A stretch of DNA of 64,000 nucleotides from Motacilla alba alba (Eukaryota > Chordata > Aves > Passeriformes > Motacillidae): assembly GCF_015832195.1 (NCBI RefSeq), contig NC_052032.1, forward strand, positions 1,618,618 to 1,682,617, in the 5' to 3' direction. The notes below the pieces were generated by a model, which did not search any database, was not told the origin of the DNA, and saw only the letters and a program-made list of their open reading frames with translations. The position numbers were made by a program, and so were the translations under genes. Shown here in pieces: positions 16,462 to 26,930 of this stretch (positions are counted from its first letter, which is position 1; each line of letters opens with the position of its first letter).

Positions 16462-16770
16462 TCATAAAAGGGTTTGAGTTGGGAGGGACCCTCAAGTCCA
16501 TCCACTTCCACCCCCTGCCATGGCAGGGACACCTCCCACTGTCCCAGGCTGCCCCAAGCCCTGTCCAGCCTGGCCTTGGGCACTGCCAGGGATCCAGGGG
16601 CAGCCCCAGCTGCTCTGGGCACCCTGTGCCAGGGCCTGCCCACCCTCACAGGGAGCAATTCCTCATTCCCAATATCCCATCCATCCCTGTGTTCCTTAAG
16701 GCCATTCCCCCTTGTCCTGTTCCTCAGGCCCTTGGGAGGTCCTGCTCCTGCTGCCTGTGATGCAGATTCT
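16462..16770 (-). mobile_element. CR1 LINE fragment, 3' end
   Basis: An antisense CR1 3' sequence: gggttTgagttgggagggac-like start, then ccaggctgccccaagccctg and cagcctggccttgggcactg. 5'-truncated. Confidence 0.85.
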
Positions 16771-17487
16771 CCAGATGCTGGGAGAGGCTCTGCACTGATG
16801 TGTCCTCTTCCATGGGAACAGGCTGGGGCTGGGGCTGGGGCTTTCCTTGCACATCCTGCTGCTGTGCACAGCTCTTGAGACTCCCTAAATTATGTTAATC
16901 TGCTGGATTACTGGAGAAAGCAAATGATTGTCCTCTGCAGAGAGGAAAGGAATGTAAATGTCTCTGTCCCTGTGGAGCAGAGATTGTGAGACACTCAGTT
17001 ATCAGCTCCACAGCAGGCAGAGCTCACCCTAAGCCTGGGATCCATGTTCCCAGAGCCTGTGACCACAGGGAGTTTGGCTTGGCAGCTCAGAGGCTTCTGA
17101 AGGTGTCCCACGGGTCTGGTTGGGCTGAGGGGTGGAACACAGCAGCTGTGCTGTGAAGAGCATTCCCCAGGGAGCATCCCCCCCAAACCTATGTCCCTCT
17201 GGGAGCTGGCACCCACCACAGTGACCTGAACAGTTGGACAGGGCTGCTGTCCTGTGGTTCCTTGGGTTCTGGAGGGGTCCAGGACACCAGCTGACACAGA
17301 GGTCGTGGTTTATTTTTATGTGCTGGGGAGCTGAGATCTGTGTGAGCAGTCCCAGTTCACTGAGCTGCAGAGAGCTGCTGGCACTGTCCTGCCTGTGCTC
17401 GGTGACAGTGGCACTCATTCCTCTCCCAGCTTCCTCTGCCTCTCTGCTTGCCAGTTAAACCCTGTGCTTTGTGTCTTCTCTCTTCAG

Positions 17488-17591
17488 ATGAGTCAGACTA
17501 CCAGACTGAGTATGAGGAAGAAGTTCTGGACAGCCAGAAGGATGATTACCTTGATTTCATAAGCAACCAGGTTGAGGAAGACTCTGACTCG
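17488..17591 (+). CDS. PNPLA7: PNPLA7 exon: acidic tail
   Basis: A 104-nt exon (acceptor cttcag, donor gtatga) that finishes a split Asp. It encodes ESDYQTEYEEEVLDSQKDDY then LDFISNQVEEDSDS. Counting the split Asp, 15 of 35 residues are Asp or Glu. DDESDYQTEYEEE is the PNPLA7 signature that separates it from PNPLA6. The remainder is divergent and probably disordered. Confidence 0.95.
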
Positions 17592-18608
17592 GTATGAGCC
17601 CCACTGGAACAGGCACAGGCTGCTCTTTGTGGGTCCTGCCTGAACGGTGTGAGGTGGATGTGTTGGGAGAGATGCTGAGGGGAGCATCTGGGAGGAGCTG
17701 GCTGAGGAGGACTGTGCAGAATTGCTTTTTGTTGGTACAGACACTACATGGCACATGCTCACCCTCCTCAGGTCAGTCCCTGCCACGTGTGGCAAAAACT
17801 GGCCACAGTTAAATCCTGGTCCTGCAGCTCTGTGGGTTTGCACATGAGGTGGATCAGGGCTGGAGAGGCTGAGGGAGCTGCTTCCTCCAGCCTGGGGGAG
17901 AGGAGCTGAAGGGAGGATCTGCCAGCAGGGTGGGTAGGGAGAAGGTGGTTATGGAGGAGAAGGGGGCTGTGGAGGAGAAGGGGGTTATGGAGGAGAAGGG
18001 GGTTATGGAGAAGATGCCCATCAAAAAGCCAGGAGGAGACAGGCACAATTTGTGCTGAAGGAAACCCTCTCTGGGGCCAGTGGGAAGTGCTGCCCTGTAC
18101 ACACAGCTGACACCCACCCTGGGCTGTGTGGAGAGAGGTGGAAACTCCACCCTTGTAGACATTTGAAAAGCAAACCCCTGAAGAACCAGCTCCAGCACTT
18201 GAGCCGTCCCTGCTTAGAGCAGGTGACTGGATTTATCTTCCAGAGGTCCCTTCCAAGCACAGGGGTTTGATCCTGTGGGACAGCAGGCCCACCCTGAGCT
18301 AACTGTGAGACCAGGTGTGCTGTGGTGTGACCCCCGAGCTGAGCAGCACAGCTCAGACAGGTCACATCCCTGCTGCTCTGACTGCAGCAGGGTTTGGAAG
18401 GTGCCTGTTGTGTCAGTCATGGACAGTTCCTCGGTGGGAGCACAGGATGGATGGGGAAGGGCCCACGTGGGGGTGTCAGATGGTGTCGGTGTTTTGAGAG
18501 AGGAGCTGGGCTTACCCGAGCTGGTGGGAGAGGAGGTGAAGAGGACAGGTTTTATCCAGCTCAGAGAGGATGCTGAGGTTTCAGTTTGTGCTTCCTTTTC
18601 TCCTGCAG
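17592..18608 (+). other. PNPLA7: PNPLA7 last intron
   Basis: A 1.0-kb intron containing an 18-bp tandem repeat (17942-18013) and no recognised mobile element. Confidence 0.75.
17942..18013 (+). repeat. 18-bp tandem repeat, four copies
   Basis: Four units of aagggggttatggaggag type (17942-17959, 17960-17977, 17978-17995, 17996-18013) with one to three changes each. Confidence 0.9.
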
Positions 18609-18686
18609 GATGAGGAGATGCAGCTGAGGAAGCGCAGGAATGTGGCCGGCGGGGAGGGCCAGAGCAGCACGGGAGAGCCGGGGTAG
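18609..18686 (+). CDS. PNPLA7: PNPLA7 terminal coding exon
   Basis: A 78-nt coding part (acceptor ctgcag) encoding DEEMQLRKRRNVAGGEGQSS then TGEPG and the stop TAG at 18684-18686. The basic patch RKRR follows the acidic tail. The sequence is short and poorly conserved, as expected for PNPLA7 C-termini. Frame continuity from the previous exon (phase 0) supports this end. Confidence 0.92.
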   Translation, partial: DEEMQLRKRRNVAGGEGQSSTGEPG

Positions 18687-18748
18687 AGCTGGGAGAGGCC
18701 GAGCTGCCAGCTGGGAGCCACAGCCCAGACTGCTGACAGAGCAGCCCT

Positions 18749-18761
18749 ATTTATTTATTTA
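18749..18761 (+). promoter_or_regulatory. AU-rich element in PNPLA7 3'UTR
   Basis: ATTTATTTATTTA carries three overlapping AUUUA pentamers 62 nt after the stop codon. By established knowledge such elements bind TTP/HuR-type proteins and shorten mRNA half-life. Activity here is inferred. Confidence 0.7.
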
Positions 18762-19371
18762 ATGCTTCACCAAACCAAAACAACGCCCAGATGAATGAAG
18801 CCAAGTTCATCCTTCTCCAGCCAGGGCCGGACACTCAGCACCATCTGCACCGAGTCCTTTGGAGCTCTGGGCAGGGGGGCTGCCGTGGGCCCTGCTCCTT
18901 CCTACAGGTGCCAGGAGCAGCACTTACTGATCACAGACTGGCAGAGTGGAAATGTGCCGTTCAAAGCTGCCTGGATTTTTGCTGCTGTGTTTTTAGGCAC
19001 TGTTTTTACTGCCAAGGCCCAAAGAACGCCGGGGACCTCCCCCTGCACGGCGCTGGGAGGGCTTTGGGCAGCAGCACGGGAGAGAGGGAGGGGCTTGTGG
19101 GTTGCAGCCTTGCTTTCTTTTCACACGAATCAGGTAACTGTGTAATTAACTCACTCCTCAGTGACTTCCAACCATGTACTGGTGAGCAATGCTCTGACAG
19201 GAGCAAATCTGAATGTATTTCACTTGAAATCTAAACCTAAGAAATCATTGTGAAGCGTGGCCACAGAGCCTGGATCCTCGAGTCATCAGCAGGACATTCA
19301 CTGACGGATCATGGAGCTGACACTTGCTGGGCAACTCTGGAATCACCACTTGGCTGTACTTGCCCTGTTGA

Positions 19372-19377
19372 AATAAA
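19372..19377 (+). terminator. PNPLA7 polyadenylation signal
   Basis: Canonical AATAAA followed within about 30 nt by the GU/U-rich stretch tgtctctgtttctttgc. It fits the end of the PNPLA7 transcript at about 19390-19400. Confidence 0.88.
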
Positions 19378-19878
19378 GTTATTTTGCTGGATGGAAATGT
19401 CTCTGTTTCTTTGCATCAGGTCCTACAAAGAGAAAAGTTGTCAACAACTAAGAGCCCAACTTGCCTCTGCTTATCTCAGACTTGCAAAGGAACACACACG
19501 GTTTCCAGCTGCTCGCCCAGCAGGAGTCACTCCAGGTATTGTCAGGCACTGGGAAGAAATCTCCAGTGCTCTGTCCCCAGGGCTGGAGCTGTCCTGGCAG
19601 TTGGATCCTGTCCAGACACCCCGTGGTGCTGGCTCAGCTCCTGTCACATCTGTCATTGCCAATGGCTGCATAACCAAGCCAATTCCTGCTTTATGGAAGC
19701 TCCAGCTCAGCCCCAGCGGTCGGTGCTGTTACCTTGAAAGGATTTGTTATCCAGCCAGGGCACTGAGGACACCCCCAAAGCTGCCTCCTTCCCTCAGCTC
19801 TCCTGGCCCTCCAGGCATCACCAGAGCTGGGCAGCACCCTAGGGCCAGAAACGTGTTTGGTGAGTGAGGAAGGAGGGT

Positions 19879-20302
19879 TGTGAAAGGATTGTATTTGCAG
19901 GGTGCCCGACGAAGGAAGGAAGGAATGATGAATCTGACTCCATGCTCTCAGAAGGCTAATTGATTATTTTATTATACTATATTAATGAATACTGTACTAA
20001 ACTATACTAAAGAATACAGAAAGGACACAGACAGAATGCTAAAAGCTAATAATGAAAACTGGTGACTCTCTCCAGAGTCCCGACACAGCTTGGCCCTGAC
20101 TGGCCCAAGAGTGAAAACAACTCCCACCAGAATGCAATGGAACAATCACCTGTGGGTGAACAATCCCCAAACACATTCCACACGAGCACAGCACAGGAGA
20201 AGCAAATGAGATAAGAATTGTTTTCCTTTTCTCTGAGGCCTCTCAGCTTCCCAGGAGAAAGATCCTGGGCGAAGGGATTTTCCAGAGAGTGTGAATGTGA
20301 CA
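19879..20302 (-). mobile_element. LTR, passerine-type ERV, antisense
   Basis: About 424 bp. On the minus strand it starts TGTCACATTC and ends TTTCACA. It contains the AT-rich stretch of TTTAGTATAGTTTAGTA type and the segment GGAGTCAGATTCATCATTCC that I recall from abundant songbird LTRs. No clear target-site duplication was found, so the exact ends are uncertain. It starts about 480 nt downstream of the PNPLA7 poly(A) site. Confidence 0.8.
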
Positions 20303-20404
20303 TAAAAGCTGTGAATTGTGACCTCTTCTCTGCATTTAACCTCCTTTCCTCTCCTGGAACACACTGTCCTCTACCTGCCCTGCCCTGTGCTTTCCTCTGT
20401 CACA

Positions 20405-20535
20405 GCCTGGTTTGGATGGAAGGGACCTTGAAGCTCATCCAGTGTCACCCCTGCCATGGGCAGGGACACCTTCCACTGTCCCAGGCTGCCCCAAGCCCTG
20501 TCCAGCCTGGCCTTGGGCACTGCCAGGGACGAATG
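20405..20535 (-). mobile_element. CR1 LINE fragment, 3' end
   Basis: An antisense CR1 3' end: ggatggaagggaccttgaag, then cccaggctgccccaagccct and cctggccttgggcactgcca. Closely similar to the fragment at 16462-16770. Confidence 0.85.
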
Positions 20536-21825
20536 TGCAGCCTGTGCCCAGGGAGGCTGCTCCTCTTACACAAAATGTTATTTTCAAGTGTCAGAGCCCC
20601 AGGTCAGTGTTTTGTTCTTGGGCAAGACCACCCAGCCTGGCTGCATCTCCATGTGGCCCATGGACCTTCCAGAAGCAGTAGGAGCACTTGGAAACCTTCC
20701 CTGCAAGGATCATGCAGACTTCTGGTGCAGATTTTGGTTAATGCACTTGTACAGAATGTGTTGCAGTCACTGGAGGCTTTTCCCTGCTATTGCAAAGAAT
20801 TCATTCTTACAAAGAAAACTTGAAAATTGCTTTAGAAGTGAAGGTAGAACAGCTGGGGGCTTCTGTGGAGGCACAAGGCTGCCTGTGGAGCTGGAGAGAT
20901 TGAATTTCTGTTGGGGCTGGTTACAGGAGGGTGGTGCTGGGTATGGGAAAGGCTCTAAGCTGGGACCAAGCCTGGAAGTGAGCACAGGTGAGCACAGGGC
21001 AGTGCAGGTGAGTGCCACCTCCCAGCAGGTGCTCTGGGCAAACATCTCATGCAGCAGCAGCAGCACAATTCAGAGATTTGGTTTTTTGGTGATGGATTGG
21101 CAAACCAGAGGTGAGGCCCTTCAGTCTGTTTAGAGGTGGTTACACTCCAGGAACCTCTCCCTGGAAAATGGGGGTTAGAACTGGAGCAGAAACCCCAGAG
21201 ATGACCGAGGTCCTCTGGCTGCCCTTACCAAGCCCCTCCTGGGCCATCTGCCTGCAAAGGATAAAGCCAAAACCAAAAGTGCCTTCAGCAGAGGCTGGAT
21301 CCAGCAGAGGCTGGATTCTGCTGGCAATGGACAGACTGTGTTGGTCACAGCCCTGTGCTGTGCTGCTGGAGCAGGAGCTGATTCCACGTGTTCCCTCTGC
21401 CCAGGGCATCCCCAGCCGGGGCAGAATAGGCACCACAGGTTATTGTGCAGAAGAATGAGAGCTCTGTCAGTCTGAACGCAGCTGCTCTTGTTCCAGGAGA
21501 GCTCTTCCCCTCTGTTCAAACAGGTAATTCATTTCCAAGCTGTGTATGTTCCCTACAAACATCCTGGCAGCCAGACATGCTCCTGGATCCTGGGTGGGAA
21601 CTGCTGGGCTCATTGAGGGACTCAAGGAAAACAGACAGATATTAGGCTGCTGAGTGTGCTAATTAGAGCCTCTCTATTTGCTTTGTGCCCTGTACCATGG
21701 GAAAACAGCACTTAGTTCAGATGTATGAATTCAGGAGATGAACCTCTGATGTGAGACTGAAAGTCTCTCCTAAATAATTGATCACGTTTTTCCTCCCCGC
21801 TGCATCTTTTGTAGCCGACCTACGA

Positions 21826-21852
21826 AATGTCCAGCTGAGCTAGCTGGACATT
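21826..21852. repeat. Perfect 11-bp inverted repeat
   Basis: AATGTCCAGCT and AGCTGGACATT separated by the 5-nt loop gagct, with no mismatch. It lies in an AT-leaning, apparently unique stretch. It could form a short hairpin or be a dyad protein site. Confidence 0.9.
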
Positions 21853-22638
21853 AAACCAATCTGTTCTTCCATGCTGAGGAATGTAAACCCATAATGGGAC
21901 AAATCTAAAAGCAAAATTGGTTTTTTGTATCCTGCTTTGCTGCTGGCTGGGTCCTGCCCAGCCGCCCGGGTCCCAGAGGTCCCAGAGGTGACCATGTGTG
22001 CAATTCCATCTCAGGAGGTTTTAATCAATCCCTGCCCACGTGGACAGCAGCCCTGCCCCAAGGAGCCAGTGCTGCATCACCCCTTTGTCCCCCAGGCTCT
22101 GCTGTGCTGGACATGCAGTGGGAAGAGGGCGGTTGGAAGAGCCTGAGGCTCCTGGCCCAGGCCAGGTGCAGGCTTTGCCTGGAAACCACCCTGCAGTTTC
22201 TTTATGGGTGTGTGACATCCCTATCAATGTGAAATCTGACCAGAAGTTGGATGAATTTCTCTTTGCTGGAAGAGCTGAAGCAGTTGCTGAGGTTTCATCA
22301 TGGGTGAGGAGGACACAGAGCTCGTTCCTACAACAAATCTGGTGCCAGTCAGTGCCAACCCTGAGGCAGCAGGGCTGGAGCAAGGTCCTGAGGAGCCACG
22401 GCCATGAGCTGACCTGCAGTGAGAATGTTCCCCTCAAAACCTTTTGGTGACATGTCTGGGGGGAGTAAAGGCTTGACTGAGCTTTCAGAAATGTGTCCCA
22501 GTGATGGATTCACAGCAGATCAAGCCCCCATCCTGAGTCCCCTGCAAGCAGCTGGAGTGGGGGAACACCCCCAGGCTGTGCAGTGACCAGGGCTACTGCA
22601 CCAAAGGGACTCAAGGCAGGGATGTGGGAACCAGGTTC

Positions 22639-23344
22639 TGTCTGGGTTTGAAAATACAGGTGTCTGCTAAGGAAGGCAGGAGCCCCCCTTGAAAAGGAAA
22701 ATGCAAACCCCCTCCCTCTGAATTATTATAATTTTGAAATTAAGAGGCTCTCAGGCAAAGATACGGGAGCAGGAATAACAGTTCTTCAGTAAGAAAATTT
22801 AAATCAAAATGCAGTAATACAAAATAAGAAAAAAAACCCCACTGCCAGAGTCAGAATCTGACCTGACCCCCTGTGGGTCAGGGTGGTGGCAGCAGTGCCA
22901 TTCCATGGTGGCTCAGCCCTCCTGCAGTGCCAGCTGTGCTTCTGCTGGAGCAGGGATCCTGCACAAGGCTGGAGTTTTCCTCTGAAGCTCCAGGGCTGCT
23001 GGAGATGGGCCTGCTCTCCCTCTGGGAATGCAGGGAGAAGAAAGCTGCTCCTCTGGGAATGCAGGGGGCAGAGGCTGCTGTGCTGTTCCAGGCTCAGATT
23101 GTATCCAGGTAGGAATGCTTGGCTCCTGCCCTGGGCGCAGCATCTCCCCATGGGATGATGGAATTTGATCAGCCATGCAGGGACACTCAGTGGCCATGAA
23201 CAGCAGAGATCTCCTGGAGGGAGGATTGGCTGTGGGAGAGATAAAGAAACCTGCCCCATGGACAGCAGAGAGCTGCCCCAGCTCTGACAGATGGCAATGG
23301 AATACACAGCCCCAGGGGGCAGCTTGCATTTCCAGCCTAGGACA
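22639..23344 (-). mobile_element. Solo LTR, ERVL-like, with 5-bp TSD
   Basis: A 706-bp relative of the LTR at 5813-6505, differing at roughly 20-25 sites by eye and by a short indel near one end. It starts tgtctggg and ends aggaca, flanked by GGTTC at 22634-22638 and 23345-23349. The different TSD shows an independent insertion. Strand is assigned as for the first copy. No internal proviral sequence was seen. Confidence 0.88.
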
Positions 23345-23759
23345 GGTTCCCTCTGGAGAGGGGATGCCATGGAGTTTGGGCTTGTCCCCACCAAGAGCTG
23401 GTGGCAGTGGCAGTCCTGTCCCCAGGGCAGCCCCCTGGGGCTTGGTGCAAGCAACAAATTCAGCTGCTTCCTTAAAGCAGCCACAGGAGCTCCTAGAGAA
23501 TCCCCAGTGGGGCTCAGAAAGAAGGAACACATGGCAGCTGGAAGCACCTGTCCAAATGCTCCAGGAAGCCCTGTTGAGGCAGGGGAGAGGTTTGACCTGA
23601 GCAGTGGGGCTCTGGCTCCTGCCCAGCTGGTTGTGACAGCTCCTGCTGTGGCTTCTCATGTTTCTGTCCCTTTGTGGGGCCGATGTGTCCGTGCAGCCCC
23701 TCTGGGCTCCACGGCAGGGACAGGCAGGCTGTGGTGGGGCCCAGCGATGCTCCTTCCCT

Positions 23760-23940
23760 GGCAGACGTCATTCTGCCTGCGTGTTGTTCCCAAATTAATC
23801 TCATCCTATTCCCTCGTGCTCCCTGACCTCCCCCAGCGTGTGATTTTCCCTGCCTGCTGCCCGAGGGCTGTGTTTGAGCTGTCGAGATGCGGGGGCTTGG
23901 CTGCGCCGCTGGGTTTCTCTCGCTGTCGCTGGAAGAGCTG
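23760..23940. promoter_or_regulatory. Small CpG cluster with CRE-like site
   Basis: Contains gacgtcat (seven of eight bases of the TGACGTCA palindrome) and, at 23880-23935, a run of CpGs (tcgag, atgcggg, gcgccgc, ctcgctgtcgc). The flanks are CpG-poor. Regulatory function is inferred only. Confidence 0.35.
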
Positions 23941-26189
23941 GTGAGAAAATCAGCAAAGAAAAAATATATGGAAAATGCTTTCCTCTCCCTCCAGGGCTCC
24001 ACGTGGCAGGACTGGCACCTGCCAGTGCCACTATCCCGAGAGCCCCACCAAAACATGGCCGTGGGGTGCCAGCTTTCAGCGTGGGACAGTGGTGACCAGG
24101 GCAGGAGACACTGGCACCGGTAAGGTGGCATTTGATGAACAGAATTTTGGGATGTTTTGCTGGCACCAAAGCGCTGACTCCCATAAATATCCCTTCCCAG
24201 CTGATGGCTGGTGGGGTTTGTGCTCTTTGTCCCTGTCCCCTCCTCAGGTCATGGAGGGTGTGACCCTCTTTTTCCCAGTGGCCTTAATTTGGTTTTTAGA
24301 AGAGAATACACCATAAATATTCATATGTGTGTGCCAGGATGGTGCCTGGAAGTTCCTTGCAGGCAGCAGGAGCAGCATTCCAAACACTGGGAAGGCACCC
24401 GTGGCCCGAGTGTCACTTAGCTCAGACGTGCCATTTGCACATGGCAGAGGCACAGTCACCACTCACCACTGCCATCAACATCAGCAGGGACAGCTTTTAA
24501 TTAAGCCTTATGCACTCAGGGGTTGTGGACAGGAATGAGCTTCCCATCAGGAAGCAGCTGGGCCCCTAGGTCTGGAGAGGCAGGGGTTTATCCCTAAGGA
24601 GTGACATTTGTGTCCATGGTGCCCTCCAGACAGAACTGTGCTGAGCCCTGGGTGGCACAGAGCCCCTGGCACCAGGCAGTAGTCAGTACTGGTGAGGTAC
24701 AAATGCTGGCAGTGCTGCTGGAAATCCTGGTTTTGGGAATTTGTCTCTGGCAGTGTGGCTGCCAGGGAGGGGGGCTCAGAGCGCCGCTGTCCTGGCGGGG
24801 CCGGGCACAGCTCCCCGCTGCAGCACGCGGGCAGGGGATAATTTGGGATCAGCAAGAACACCAAATGTGCATCAATTTTAAATGTACCATAAATGACACG
24901 TTTTTTCCTTGGATAAGGCACATTGGATGTGATGCACAGAGCCAGGGGAATGCGTTGAGTGAGGCTGGTGCAGCTCAAGCAGCCCCGACCTGGGTGAGCT
25001 CTGAGCTGTGCCCGTGCTTGAGCACGTTGCTGCTGCATGCGCCCCTATGGGGGCCACAGGTGACCCCAAATGTCCTGTTTGCCCTTGGCAGTGCCTGCCA
25101 GGGTGCTCTGCAGCCTGCTGGACCCAGGGAGGCAGAGTGAGGTGCTCTGTGGCACTGGCTGTGCCTGCAGCTGCGTCTGCATGCAGTGCGAGGTTTTGCC
25201 CCACCTGACGCGAGCATCCAGCGTGGCCTGAGCTGCCAAACCCTCCCTGCAGGGACTAATGGCTGCCCCAAGGTGCAGGCCCTCAGGGGAAGGTTTCAGC
25301 TGATCACTGCCACTGCCAGAAGGGCTGTTTCTGCCTTTGGAATGAGTTTGCCCAGCCTGTGAAGGGTGTTGGCCCTTGCGTGGTTGGATGAATCAGGGAA
25401 GGACGCGTGTGTCAGCTCTGTTGTCCTTGGCATCATTGTTCTCAGGCTTGCCTAGGTGCTTTCCCTTCTCCCACTGCTGTGGGTCTGCTCCCCCAGTGTG
25501 TGACCAGGTTGTTGCTGCTGTTCCTCTCCCCAGTTAGGTGCTGGAGTAGCTGGAAGTGGTGGGTGGGTGACTTCTCTGCCTCTCTCTTCTCTTCTCACCC
25601 TGAAACTAGTGCCCCATGGCTCATCTCCAGCACTGTCACCTCGTGGCTGTAAAATCCACCCCCTTCACTTGCATCCTTGCTGGAAATAGAAAGCTTTTAA
25701 CACAGCAAAGTTCAGAAAAGCTTCTAGAGCTGGGCTGGCAAAGCGATGGACCCCTGGGATTTCGGGGGTAATGAGGCAGGAAAGAGCTGGCAAGGAGGAG
25801 GTTGTGCCAGCCTCGTGGATCAGTGCCCGGGCTGCAGCCACGGGTGCAGCCACGGGGCTGCACAGCCCAGGCAGCCACAGCCACCTCCGAGACTCCTGCT
25901 GGGACACGGCCCTGGTGCTGAAGAGATTTTGGTCCTGAAAGCAGAGGGGAGAGCTGAGCTTTGAAGAGGTTGTTGGGGTGAGTGTGTCTCTTTCTGGAGC
26001 TCTTCTGCAAGCGGTGAACCTTGTCATGAGCTCCAAGTGTCAGGAGCAAAGGTTTTCCAAGTGCCCAAGAGGGAAGGTCAGGACAGATTCATCAGCTGCC
26101 CAGTGACACTGGGAGTGAGCCTGGTCCCTGATGGAGCTGTGGGCAGGGAGGACACCAGAGCCTGGGCACAAACCACAAATCCCATCAGC

Positions 26190-26302
26190 TCCAAGGCCAG
26201 GCTGGATGGGGCTTGAGGCACCCTGGTCTAATAGGAGATGTCCCTGCCCAGGACAATGAGATGCTTTAAGGTACCTCTCAACCCAGTCTGTGATTTTATG
26301 AC
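26190..26302 (+). mobile_element. CR1 LINE fragment, decayed
   Basis: Sense CR1 3' remnants: ccaaggccaggctggatggg then ccaggacaatgagatg and cccagtctgtgattttatga. Heavily mutated. Confidence 0.6.
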
Positions 26303-26418
26303 CTCCAGAGTTAATCTGGGGGCTCCATAAGGCCCCACTGGCTAAGCTGAGTTGGCTGGCTACACAGTTTGCCCCACTGGAAAGCTGAGTTGTTGAGGAT
26401 AACTCCCTTGGGCACCCA

Positions 26419-26502
26419 AATCCAGGCTGTGCCCGTGCCAATCCAGGCTGTGCCCGTGCCAATCCAGGCTGTGCCCGTGCCAATCCAGGCTGTGCCCGTG
26501 CC
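26419..26502 (+). repeat. 21-bp minisatellite, four exact copies
   Basis: Four identical units (26419-26439, 26440-26460, 26461-26481, 26482-26502) of a 21-bp sequence starting aatccaggctgtgcccgtgc. Because 21 is a multiple of three, it creates a repetitive open frame on either strand, which is why long frames appear here. Confidence 0.97.
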
Positions 26503-26759
26503 AATCTGGGAGCTGCTGATTTTATCTGAGGCAAGGGAAACGTGGAAATGCAGAGCCCAACCAAAAGGGTGTTGAGTCCCTGCAGAGCAGCAGCCACCTG
26601 GGAGCCCTGCACATGTCCCTGCAGCAGACAGCCCTGGCTCCCACAGGACCCTCCTCCTCCTCCCCAAAATCTGCCCCTGGGTTCTGTGCAGACCCTGGGG
26701 AGCCAAGCACCACGTGCTGGGGACAGGGCGCCCTGGGGAGCTGTTCCTGGAGCTGGCAG

Positions 26760-26930
26760 CATCTTCCCAGCACGCGGGGACCCAGTGGGGCGAGAGCTCT
26801 GCCTTCCCAAAGTAGGTCACGCCGTGAACTCGAGCGATGTCGTGGGCAGAGCTAAAAATACCGGCGGAGCCGAGCGCTGCCGGCAGCTGCGCGGGGCCAC
26901 GGCCGGGCTGTGGCCAGCACGGGGTCACCA
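26760..26930. promoter_or_regulatory. Intergenic CpG cluster
   Basis: About 18 CpG dinucleotides in 170 bp within otherwise CpG-poor DNA, plus a MEF2-like ctaaaaatac. It looks like an unmethylated element, a small promoter or enhancer. No associated gene is visible. Confidence 0.45.

Larger units (their letters stand above)
12952..17487 (+). other. PNPLA7: PNPLA7 intron
   Basis: A 4.5-kb intron with a 51-bp tandem duplication (13283-13384), a 30-bp tandem duplication (15021-15080) and a CR1 fragment (about 16462-16770). About 13740-13850 and 15830-16000 are AT-rich. No supported gene lies inside. Confidence 0.75.
18687..19395 (+). other. PNPLA7: PNPLA7 3'UTR
   Basis: About 0.7 kb from the stop codon to the inferred cleavage site just beyond the AATAAA. 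It includes an AU-rich element at 18749-18761. Open frames within it are judged chance. Confidence 0.85.

Noticed and set aside
13283..18013. CRISPR-like array from the short repeats in PNPLA7 introns
   Set aside because: The repeats are contiguous tandem duplications without unique spacers and lie in animal introns.
5808..23349. One large ERV provirus between the two ERVL-like LTRs
   Set aside because: The LTRs have different target-site duplications, and five PNPLA7 exons lie between them, so they are two separate solo insertions.
22913..23659. 248-residue minus-strand frame and its neighbours over the LTR
   Set aside because: It lies mostly within the solo LTR, which is non-coding. A matching shorter frame appears in the other LTR copy, showing it is repeat-derived.
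26040..26810. 256-residue minus-strand open frame
   Set aside because: Its middle is the translated 21-bp minisatellite and it also runs through a CR1 remnant. No family resemblance.
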